From: a bacterium
Lineage (GTDB): Bacteria; Verrucomicrobiota; Verrucomicrobiia; Limisphaerales; J093
Length of the DNA: 5,923 bases
Direction of reading: 5' to 3'
NCBI GenBank assembly: GCA_021784265.1
Contig: JAJXTA010000213.1
Coordinates: forward strand, 1 to 5,923
Made by a program: the position numbers and the translations under genes. The notes under the pieces were generated by a model, which saw only the letters and a program-made list of their open reading frames with translations, was not told the origin of the DNA and did no database searches. Below are positions 1 to 5,769 of the stretch, piece by piece (the first letter of the stretch is position 1; every line of letters starts with the position of its first letter).

Positions 1-39
1 TGGTGGCGGGACCCCCGGCCACGGGCAATGCGTTTCGAG

Positions 40-68
40 TTGAAAAGCGGCCCTTCACCGGCGACACT
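40..68 (+). promoter_or_regulatory. Possible weak sigma-70-like promoter before leuD
   Basis: TTGAAA at 40-45 matches five of six bases of the -35 consensus. After a 17-nt spacer, GACACT at 63-68 keeps the A at position 2, the A at 4 and the T at 6 of the -10 box. Initiation about seven bases downstream would fall almost on the leuD ATG at 75, giving a leaderless or nearly leaderless message. There is no clear Shine-Dalgarno before that ATG, which fits. The -10 match is poor, so this is only a candidate. Confidence 0.2.
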
Positions 69-74
69 CCATCC

Positions 75-626
75 ATGCGCGCCGTCATAAGCGGTCCGGT
101 GTACGTGGTGGCTGACAACATCGACACCGACCAGATCATCCCGGCTCAGTATCTGACCTTGGTTCCCACCATCCCGGAGGAGTACAAGAAACTGGGCAGC
201 TACGCCCTGTGCGGCCTGCCGGACGCGATGTATCCGACCCGCTTCGTCGCCGCAGGCCAGCAGGAGAGCGTTTACCCGATTGTGGTGGGCGGGCGCAACT
301 TTGGCTGCGGTAGCTCGCGGGAGCACGCCCCCATCGCCTTGGGCGCAGCCGGGTGCCGGGTGGTGGTGGCGGAGGGCTTTGCCCGCATTTTCTTTCGGAA
401 CTGCGTCGCGACCGGGGAGGTCTATCCGTGTGAGTGCGCCACACGCCTCTGCGAGGTGCTGAAGACGGGGGAGGTCGTGACGGTGGACCTGGATGCCTCG
501 ACCCTCACGGTCCCGGCGAGCCAGAAGGTCTATGCCCTCAAGCCGCTGGGCGAGGTCCGCCCAGTCGTGGATGCCGGCGGGCTCTTTAACTACGCGCGCA
601 CGGTGGGGATGATGCCGCCGCGCTGA
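75..626 (+). CDS. leuD: 3-isopropylmalate dehydratase small subunit (LeuD)
   Basis: This is the small, swivelling-domain subunit of the [4Fe-4S] isopropylmalate isomerase. With LeuC it converts 2-isopropylmalate to 3-isopropylmalate in leucine biosynthesis in the cytoplasm. From the ATG at 75 it is 183 residues long. It carries the family blocks DNIDTDQIIP (residues 14-23), GGRNFGCGSSREHAP (72-86) and EGFARIFFRN (100-109), and ends in a normal GLFNYAR tail. The frame stays open up to a GTG at 3, but the 24 extra residues resemble nothing in the family and the family N-terminus fits the ATG at 75, so that start was chosen. The segment at residues 28-57, including EEYKKLGSYAL, resembles plant-type small subunits and is absent from the shorter archaeal-type LeuD. 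LeuC is not in the window and may lie upstream. Function is confident; the exact start is less so. Confidence 0.93.
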   Translation: MRAVISGPVYVVADNIDTDQIIPAQYLTLVPTIPEEYKKLGSYALCGLPDAMYPTRFVAAGQQESVYPIVVGGRNFGCGSSREHAPIALGAAGCRVVVAEGFARIFFRNCVATGEVYPCECATRLCEVLKTGEVVTVDLDASTLTVPASQKVYALKPLGEVRPVVDAGGLFNYARTVGMMPPR

Positions 627-641
627 CGGCACCCCTCCGCC

Positions 642-709
642 AGGAGTCCCGTGACCCCGACTCCTTCCGGCATACGTCTGCGGTCCGGTCTCCCGGCCAA
701 CGGGTCACG
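642..709 (+). other. Candidate pseudoknot or alternative hairpins in the adk leader
   Basis: The 107-nt gap between leuD and the adenylate kinase holds two perfect, interlocking inverted repeats. AGGAGTC (642-648) pairs with GACTCCT (659-665) around a 10-nt loop. Eight bases of that loop, CGTGACCC (650-657), pair with GGGTCACG (702-709). Together they could form an H-type pseudoknot, or one could be replaced by a long-range stem. The structure ends just before the G-rich stretch at 711-716, which is the only Shine-Dalgarno-like sequence ahead of the ATG at 734. There is no U-run, so it does not look like a standard intrinsic terminator. In DNA this GC-rich it may be chance. Confidence 0.25.
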
Positions 710-733
710 CGGGGGGCGTAATTCTCCGCCACT

Positions 734-2158
734 ATGAACATAGCCTTGATCGGTCCTACCGGCGTCGGCAAGGGGACGCACGTCGCCGGCCTGGTCCAAG
801 CCTTCCATCTCGCCCACCTCTCGACGGGGGACCTCTTCCGCCAGAACCTCGAGCAGCGGACTGCCCTGGGCATTCTGGCCCGCCGGTACATGGACGCCGG
901 CGAGCTGGTGCCGGACGAGGTGGTGGACGCCATGATCGAGGAACGGGTCGCGGCGCTCGCCCAGGATATTCTGTTCGACGGCTTCCCCCGCACCGTGCAC
1001 CAAGCCCGGTTCTTGGACGAGTTGTTCAAGGGACTGGGACGGCAGCTCGAGGCGGTGGTCTATCTGCGGGTCGGGGAGGAGCAAATCCTCGAGCGGCTGG
1101 CCGGACGCCGCATCTGCCGTCGGTGCCACACACCGTTCCATGTGGTCTTCCACCCCCCGAAGCTGGCGGGGCGCTGCGACGTGTGCGGCGGGGAACTGGA
1201 CCGCCGGCCGGATGATGATCCGGAGCGGGTCCGGGCCCGGCTGCGGGTCTTCCAACGGGTGACCGGGCCGCTGGCCGATTACTGTCAGGGGAGCGGGCGG
1301 CTGATGATCGTGGAGGGCGAGGGGCCGGTCGAGCGGGTGCACGCGGGGATCGTGGAAGCCTTGGAGGCGGTCCGCGCCCGGCGCTCCCGCGGGGCCACGG
1401 CGGCCGAACTCGCCACGCTGGGCCTGCCCAAACCCGGGGCGGTGCCCGCCCTCCCCCGCGGCGCGCGGCCCAGCCTGGACGTGGTGTTGTTGGGCGGACC
1501 GGGCTGCGGCAAGGGGACCCAGGCCGAAGGACTCACCCGGCAGCTCGGGTTGCTCCACGTGGCCACGGGGGAGTTGTTTCGGGAGAACCTCAAGCAAAAC
1601 ACCGAACTGGGCCGCCTGGCCAAGACCTACATGGACCGGGGCGAGCTGGTGCCCGATGATCTGACCGAGGCGATGGTGCAGCAGCGCTTGGCCCAACCCG
1701 ACGCGGCCACCGGTTTCGTCCTGGACGGCTTCCCGCGCACCCTGGCCCAGGCCGGGGCCCTCACGGAGATGTTGGTAGGGCTGGGCCGCCGGCTCGCCGG
1801 GGTGCTCTACCTCAGCGTACCCGACGAGCAGATTGTCAAACGGCTGGCCGGTCGCCTCATCTGCCGCGCCTGCCAGGCCCCCTATCACGTCCAATTCAAA
1901 CCCCCGACGCACTCCGGGGTCTGCGACTTGTGTGGCGGCACGCTCTACCAGCGGGACGACGACAATCCCCAGACCGTCCGCGCCCGCCTCAAGACCTTCC
2001 ACGCCCAGACCGAACCGCTGATCGCGTTCTATCGGCAAGCCGACTTGCTCGTCGAGGTGGACGCTGATAGTGACGTGCCAACCGTCTCCGCCCGCACCCT
2101 GGTGGCCTGTCGCGCGCTGGCCGACCAGCTCACGCCAGCCGCCCGTGCCCAAGGATGA
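734..2158 (+). CDS. adk: Tandem (two-domain) zinc-type adenylate kinase
   Basis: Adenylate kinase interconverts ATP + AMP and 2 ADP in the cytoplasm. The usual bacterial enzyme is about 215 residues; this one has 474 and contains two complete copies joined by an Ala/Pro/Arg-rich linker (about 213-247). Copy 1 (1-212) has P-loop GPTGVGKGT (7-15), STGD (30-33), R36, FDGFPRT (81-87), Q90 and a LID zinc knuckle C128-x2-C131-x16-C148-x2-C151. Copy 2 (248-466) has P-loop GGPGCGKGT (254-262), ATGE (277-280), R283, LDGFPRT (330-336), Q339 and C377-x2-C380-x16-C397-x2-C400. The late LID arginines are R167/R169 and R416/R418. All core residues are kept in both copies, so both may be active. Copy 1 has Thr in place of the usual P-loop proline. 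The gene lies 12 nt ahead of the polyphosphate:AMP phosphotransferase, whose ADP product it can use. The family call is certain; the activity of each half is unknown. Confidence 0.93.
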   Translation: MNIALIGPTGVGKGTHVAGLVQAFHLAHLSTGDLFRQNLEQRTALGILARRYMDAGELVPDEVVDAMIEERVAALAQDILFDGFPRTVHQARFLDELFKGLGRQLEAVVYLRVGEEQILERLAGRRICRRCHTPFHVVFHPPKLAGRCDVCGGELDRRPDDDPERVRARLRVFQRVTGPLADYCQGSGRLMIVEGEGPVERVHAGIVEALEAVRARRSRGATAAELATLGLPKPGAVPALPRGARPSLDVVLLGGPGCGKGTQAEGLTRQLGLLHVATGELFRENLKQNTELGRLAKTYMDRGELVPDDLTEAMVQQRLAQPDAATGFVLDGFPRTLAQAGALTEMLVGLGRRLAGVLYLSVPDEQIVKRLAGRLICRACQAPYHVQFKPPTHSGVCDLCGGTLYQRDDDNPQTVRARLKTFHAQTEPLIAFYRQADLLVEVDADSDVPTVSARTLVACRALADQLTPAARAQG

Positions 2159-2163
2159 AAGGA
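2158..2163 (+). promoter_or_regulatory. Ribosome binding site of the PPK2 gene
   Basis: AAAGGA lies seven nucleotides before the ATG at 2171 and overlaps the last base of the adenylate kinase stop codon. It is the clearest Shine-Dalgarno-like site in the window. It supports both this start and translation from a shared message with the upstream gene. Confidence 0.6.
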
Positions 2164-2170
2164 CCCCGCC

Positions 2171-3649
2171 ATGTTTGAAGCCGCCGAATTAGGCCGAAAG
2201 GTCTCCAAAGAGGACTACGCCGCCGCGGTTCTGAAACTGCGCGCGGAGCTGCTCCAAGCCCACTTCGCCCTCAAGGACACCAAGATCCCCGTGGTCATGA
2301 TCGTCTCCGGCGCCGAGGCGGCCGGCAAGGGCGCGGTGATCCACCGGCTCAACGAATGGCTGGACCCCCGGGGTGTCGATACCCACTCCTTCTGGCGGAG
2401 TTCGGAGGAGGAAGCGGAACGCCCGGACTATTGGCGGTTTTGGCGGGCCTTGCCGCGGCGGGGGCGGATCGGGATCTTTTTCGGGTCCTGGTATTCACAG
2501 CCCATCCTGGCGCGCGTGCATCGGAAGATCAAATCGGGCCAATTCGATCAGGCGATGGATCGGATCGCGTTTTTCGAGCGGATGCTGGTGGACGACGGGG
2601 CGTTGATCGTGAAGTTTTGGTATCATCTCTCGCGCAAGCAACAGCGCAAACGGCTCGAGGAGCTGGAGGCCGATCCCAACACCCGCGGCCAGGTGCTGCC
2701 GGTCGATTGGCGGCACTACAAACTCTACCACCGGTTTCTGGCGGTGGGCGAGGCCGCCATCCGGCGCACCGATGCCGGCCACGCCCCCTGGCACTTGGTC
2801 GAAGCCGCCGACCGCCGCTACCGGGAGCTGACCACCGGCCAGGTCCTGCTGGCCGCCCTGCGGGAAAGGTTGGGCCAGACCGGTGGCGCCGCGTCGCCCG
2901 CCCGTGCCGCGCGCAAGCCCGCCCCGGCCAAAGCGCGGGTTACCATCCTCGACCGGGTGGATCTGAAACAGCGGCTGACGGCGCAGGACTACGCCAAACA
3001 GCTCGAGCGGTTCCAGGGCAAGCTCACCCGCCTGGCGTGGGCCGCCTACGCCAAGAAGGTCTCGACCGTCGCCTTGTTCGAGGGGTGGGACGCCGCCGGC
3101 AAGGGCAGCGCCATCCGCCGCGTCACCCAGGCCATTGATCCTCGGCTCTACCGCATTGTCCCCATCGCCGCTCCCACCGACGAGGAGCGGGCGCACCATT
3201 ACTTGTGGCGGTTCTGGCGGCACCTCCCGCGCGCCGGCATGACCACGATCTACGACCGTTCCTGGTACGGCCGGGTGCTGGTCGAGCGGGTCGAGGGCTT
3301 CGCCCGCGAGGACGAGTGGAGCCGCGCCTACCTGGAGCTCAACGATTTCGAGGAACAACTCAGCCAGCACGGGATCGCGTTGCTCAAGTTCTGGATCCAA
3401 ATCAGCAAAGAGGAACAACTCCGCCGCTTCAAGGAACGCCAAACCGTCCCCTTCAAACAGTACAAAATCACCGACGAAGACTGGCGCAACCGCGGCAAAT
3501 GGGACGCCTACAAGGCGGCGGTCAACGATATGGTCACCCATACCAGCACCACGTTCGCTCCCTGGACCCTCGTGGCCGGCAACGACAAAAAGTTCGCCCG
3601 GGTCCAGATCCTCCGCACTTGGTGCGAGCGGCTCGAGGCGCTGTTGTAG
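2171..3649 (+). CDS. pap: Polyphosphate:AMP phosphotransferase (two-domain PPK2, class II)
   Basis: This enzyme transfers phosphate from inorganic polyphosphate to AMP to make ADP. The 492-residue length and the N-terminus (MFEAAELG, then FFGSWYSQ) match the two-domain Pap type known from Pseudomonas and Acinetobacter. Domain 1 (about 10-235) has Walker A GAEAAGKG (47-54). Its Walker B position reads FFGSWYSQ (103-110), without the Asp-Arg pair. Domain 2 (about 258-490) has Walker A EGWDAAGKG (304-312) and an intact Walker B YDRSWYGR (361-368). Both have the KFW lid segment (KFWYHLSRKQQ at 148-158, KFWIQISKEEQ at 406-416). A basic Ala/Pro linker (236-257) joins them. By family precedent domain 2 should be catalytic and domain 1 structural or regulatory. 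The adjacent adenylate kinase would turn the ADP into ATP. Product confidence is high; the nucleotide preference (AMP rather than ADP) rests on family resemblance. Confidence 0.93.
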   Translation: MFEAAELGRKVSKEDYAAAVLKLRAELLQAHFALKDTKIPVVMIVSGAEAAGKGAVIHRLNEWLDPRGVDTHSFWRSSEEEAERPDYWRFWRALPRRGRIGIFFGSWYSQPILARVHRKIKSGQFDQAMDRIAFFERMLVDDGALIVKFWYHLSRKQQRKRLEELEADPNTRGQVLPVDWRHYKLYHRFLAVGEAAIRRTDAGHAPWHLVEAADRRYRELTTGQVLLAALRERLGQTGGAASPARAARKPAPAKARVTILDRVDLKQRLTAQDYAKQLERFQGKLTRLAWAAYAKKVSTVALFEGWDAAGKGSAIRRVTQAIDPRLYRIVPIAAPTDEERAHHYLWRFWRHLPRAGMTTIYDRSWYGRVLVERVEGFAREDEWSRAYLELNDFEEQLSQHGIALLKFWIQISKEEQLRRFKERQTVPFKQYKITDEDWRNRGKWDAYKAAVNDMVTHTSTTFAPWTLVAGNDKKFARVQILRTWCERLEALL

Positions 3650-3693
3650 GCGCGGGCGGGCACCCGGGTCCAATCCCGTTTGCCAACCCCGGC

Positions 3694-3714
3694 GCCCCGC
3701 GGTAGGGTCGGGGC
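3694..3714 (+). other. Small GC hairpin before the 3720 reading frame
   Basis: GCCCCG (3694-3699) and CGGGGC (3709-3714) can form a 6-bp stem with a 9-nt loop, 5 nt before the ATG at 3720. No U-run follows, so it is not a standard terminator for the gene ending at 3649. Its GGGG run is also the only Shine-Dalgarno-like sequence for the 3720 frame. It may be chance in GC-rich DNA. The rest of the gap (3650-3693) shows nothing recognisable. Confidence 0.2.
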
Positions 3715-3719
3715 ACTCC

Positions 3720-4331
3720 ATGAGACGGGCGGACGACCAACGCCGGACCCCGCGCCCGCTGGTCTGGGTGGTGGCGCTGTGGACCGCAGCCGGCGTGGTT
3801 GCCCAGGCCCACTCGGCGCCGTGCGTCTATGTCCTGGACGGTCTCACGCGCGTGCGCCCGCACGACCCACCCCGCCCCGCCGCCTCGGCTCGGATCCAGG
3901 CCGCGCGCAACGAGTTCGAGCCCTTTCAGGTGGCCGTGTGGGGTGGAGACCAAGGCCTGCGTCAGGACGGCGTCGCGGCGCAGCAAGCCTGGGTCTGGAA
4001 GAACTTCACCGGTGGGCAGCAGTGCCTGTTCATGGACCCGTACCTCGACCCCAGCCACGACCCCGGCCGCAACCATCCCCGGGGCCGGCACCCAGACCCG
4101 TATTGGGAGCCGCTGCGCCAAGCCTTGGGCCAAACCCGCCTGCACGCCGATCGCATGCGCCTGGCCACCGCCCTCCCGCACCCGGAGCTAGCCTCGAGCG
4201 GCTTCTGCCTGGCCGCGCCCGGGCATGAGTATCTGGTCTTTGCCCCTGCCGGTGGGAAGATCACCGTGGACCTGTCCGCCGTGCACGGGGCCTTGAATCT
4301 GGAATGGCGACGCACGCGAAGGGGGCTATGA
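3720..4331 (+). CDS. Chimeric remnant ORF: secreted DUF4091-like N-terminus joined to DUF4038/collagen-binding-like C-terminus
   Basis: This open frame of 203 codons appears to be built from two unrelated gene ends. Residues 1-33 look like a signal peptide: basic start, hydrophobic core LVWVVALWTAAGVV at 14-27, possible cleavage in AQAHSA. Residues 35-83, with LTRVRP and AARNEFEPFQVAV, resemble the start of DUF4091-type secreted proteins, which normally run for several hundred residues. From about 88 the text changes. WVWKNF (91-96), FMDPYLDP (104-111), an ALGQTRLHADRM block and GFCLAAPGHEYLVFAPAGG through VDLSA and LNLEW (161-196) resemble the end of DUF4038 glycosidase-like proteins with their putative collagen-binding domain. 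No catalytic domain is present. The last few residues and the stop lie in a different gene's debris. A small secreted protein could still be made, but decay is more likely. Domain names are from memory of family motifs. Confidence 0.55.
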   Translation: MRRADDQRRTPRPLVWVVALWTAAGVVAQAHSAPCVYVLDGLTRVRPHDPPRPAASARIQAARNEFEPFQVAVWGGDQGLRQDGVAAQQAWVWKNFTGGQQCLFMDPYLDPSHDPGRNHPRGRHPDPYWEPLRQALGQTRLHADRMRLATALPHPELASSGFCLAAPGHEYLVFAPAGGKITVDLSAVHGALNLEWRRTRRGL

Positions 4332-4614
4332 CTGGGACATCGTCGCCCGGGCGCGCGCCATCGACAACGCCGTCTTCTTTGTCGCCTCGACCTACACCCC
4401 CACCAAGCGCAGCCTGATCATCGATCCGGGCGGGCGCATCCTCGCCGACACCCACGGCCAGGAAGGGATCGTCACCGCGGACCTGGACCTGGATCGCCGG
4501 CGGCTGGAACCCTGGCTCTCGGTCACGGGCGCGGCCGAATGGAAGCGGCTCTACCCCCACGAACGGCGCCCCGCCACCTACGGCGGGGTGACGGCCGAAT
4601 CGCCCGGCCCCTAA
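4308..4614 (+). pseudogene. C-terminal fragment of a carbon-nitrogen hydrolase (nitrilase superfamily)
   Basis: A second frame, shifted relative to the ORF ending at 4331, reads AREGGYDWDIVARARAIDN from 4312 and then VFFVAS, LIIDPGGRILADT, GIVTADLDLDRRRLEPW and a final HERRPATYGG before TAA at 4612-4614. RARAIDN, the IIDPxGRIL strand, the VTADLDLDR strand and the ERRPxxYG tail are typical of the last third of nitrilase-family amidohydrolases. These have an alpha-beta-beta-alpha fold with a Glu-Lys-Cys triad. All three triad residues would lie upstream and are missing. The frame is closed by TGA at 4294-4296 and has no ATG, GTG or TTG until GTG at 4588, so it cannot be an independent gene. It abuts the preceding remnant with no gap, which points to a deletion junction near 4307-4312. 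Confidence 0.7.
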
Positions 4615-4633
4615 CCCGGGCGGAGAGCGGGGC

Positions 4634-4654
4634 GGCCAACCACCCAGGGTGGCC
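4634..4654. terminator. Weak hairpin between convergent genes
   Basis: CCACC (4640-4644) pairs with GGTGG (4648-4652) around a 3-nt loop. The flanking GG (4634-4635) and CC (4653-4654) can extend the stem past a bulge. It sits in the 43-nt gap between the end of the nitrilase fragment (+) and the end of tsaD (-), where a shared terminator would be expected. No U-run follows on either strand, so the terminator call is tentative. Confidence 0.2.
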
Positions 4655-4657
4655 ACG

Positions 4658-5689
4658 TCAGACGTCCGCCCAATCCCAGTTCGGTTCCACTTCCGCGTCC
4701 CAGGGCGTGCGGGGAGCGCCGCGCGCCAGCTTCCGTTCGGCGAGGATCCCCACCATGGCGGCGTTGTCGGTGCAGAGGGCCGGCGGGGCGAGCCGGAGGG
4801 TGAGCCCGGCTTGGTCGCAAGCAACGGCCAAGGCTCGGCGCAGGGCCCGGTTGCAGGTCACCCCACCCGAGGCCGTGACGCACCGGACCCCCAAACGGCG
4901 CGCGGCGCGCAGGGTCTTGCCCACCAGGACTTCGACCAGCGCCGCCTGCACACTGGCGCAGAGATCCCGCCGCGTCGCTTCGGCCTCCAGCACCGCCGGA
5001 TGGTCGCGCAAGAAGTAGCGCACCGCCGTCTTGAGGCCGCTGAAGCTGAAGTCGTCGTGGTCCTGCTCGAGCATCGGGCGGGGAAAAGCGTAGGCGGCGG
5101 GGTTGCCGCCTTCGGCCAGCCGGTCCAGCTCCGGCCCGCCGGGATAGGGCAGGCCCATGAGCTTGGCGGTTTTGTCGAAACACTCCCCAGCGGCATCATC
5201 CACCGTCGAGCCCAGCACGCGATGCTGGAGCTCGCCCTGAACCCAGACCAGCAGGGTGTGCCCTCCGCTGACAATCAGCGACACGTTGGGCTCGAACCGG
5301 GCGAAGTCCGCGCGCGGGGGTTGGCCGGTAATCCAGGGCGAGTAGAGATGCGCCTGGTGATGATGGACCCCCAGGAAGGGTCGGCGCAGGCTGAAGGCCA
5401 GGGCTTGCGCCGCCCTGAGCCCCACGAGGAGGGCGCTGGGCAGCCCGGGCCCGCGGGTGGCCGCCACCGCCTCAAGGTCCTGGGCGACGGCGCCCGCCTG
5501 GCGCAGCGCCGCGTTGGCCAGGGGCAGCAGATTGCGCAGGTGCTCCCGCGTCGCCAGCTCCGGCACCACCCCCCCGTATTCGGCATGGAGCTGGATCTGA
5601 GAAGCCACCACGCTGGCGCGCACGCAGCCGTCCTGAACGACGGCCACACTCGTCTCGTCACACGAGGTCTCGAGGGCCAAAAGCCTCAT
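4658..5689 (-). CDS. tsaD: tRNA N6-adenosine threonylcarbamoyltransferase (TsaD)
   Basis: TsaD transfers the threonylcarbamoyl group from threonylcarbamoyl-AMP to A37 of tRNAs that read ANN codons. It works with TsaB and TsaE in the cytoplasm and is nearly universal. The 343 residues match the usual length of about 340. Visible marks are LALETSCDET (4-13), the metal-binding H110-x3-H114 in VHHHQAHL, SGGHT (141-145), the D-D-AAGE-FDK-A block (164-175), PYPGGP (181-186), FSFSGLKTA (214-222), ASGGVTCN (273-280) and CTDNAAM (306-312) with metal ligand D308. The ATG at 5689 fits the family N-terminus exactly. No strong Shine-Dalgarno precedes it. It lies 80 nt downstream of the S41-like gene on the same strand, so the two may share a message. 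It converges with the remnants at 3720-4614. Nothing in the protein looks degraded. Confidence 0.97.
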   Translation of the reverse strand: MRLLALETSCDETSVAVVQDGCVRASVVASQIQLHAEYGGVVPELATREHLRNLLPLANAALRQAGAVAQDLEAVAATRGPGLPSALLVGLRAAQALAFSLRRPFLGVHHHQAHLYSPWITGQPPRADFARFEPNVSLIVSGGHTLLVWVQGELQHRVLGSTVDDAAGECFDKTAKLMGLPYPGGPELDRLAEGGNPAAYAFPRPMLEQDHDDFSFSGLKTAVRYFLRDHPAVLEAEATRRDLCASVQAALVEVLVGKTLRAARRLGVRCVTASGGVTCNRALRRALAVACDQAGLTLRLAPPALCTDNAAMVGILAERKLARGAPRTPWDAEVEPNWDWADV

Positions 5690-5696
5690 CGGGTCA

Positions 5697-5761
5697 CGCC
5701 GTTCGCCCCGCCAGCGCCGCCAAGGAGAGGCGTCCCCTGCGCCCCGCGCCGTTCACGCCCC
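5697..5761. repeat. Imperfect short direct repeat in the gap upstream of tsaD
   Basis: CGCCGTTCGCCCC (5697-5709) recurs as CGCCGTTCACGCCCC (5747-5761), identical except for two inserted bases. The two copies lie at either end of the 80-nt gap between the S41-like gene and tsaD. They could be paired binding sites or a small duplication, but low-complexity GC sequence can also produce such a match. Confidence 0.25.
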
Positions 5762-5769
5762 AGGCGCGC

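Noticed and set aside
3..74. Upstream GTG at 3 as the leuD start.
   Set aside because: The extra 24 residues have no resemblance to the LeuD N-terminus, and the ATG at 75 fits the family.
590..2152. A 520-codon open frame on the - strand covering the adenylate kinase gene.
   Set aside because: The + strand encodes two complete Adk domains. The antisense translation is low-complexity and matches no family I recognise; such shadows are common in high-GC genes.
734..2158. Two separate adk genes.
   Set aside because: The frame is continuous through the linker with no stop, and there is no start or ribosome binding site that would favour a separate second gene.
3650..3719. Intrinsic terminator after the PPK2 gene.
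   Set aside because: There are G/C-rich stretches, but no stem followed by a U-run.
2495..3721. A 408-codon open frame on the - strand over the PPK2 gene.
   Set aside because: It is a shadow of the clear PPK2 coding sequence, with Gly/Leu/Val/Pro-rich composition and no motif.
701..5699. The ten-base word CGGGTCACGC occurs at 701-710 and again at 5690-5699, next to the starts of adk and tsaD.
   Set aside because: The two copies are in opposite orientation relative to their genes, and a single shared 10-mer in GC-rich DNA is weak evidence for a common site.
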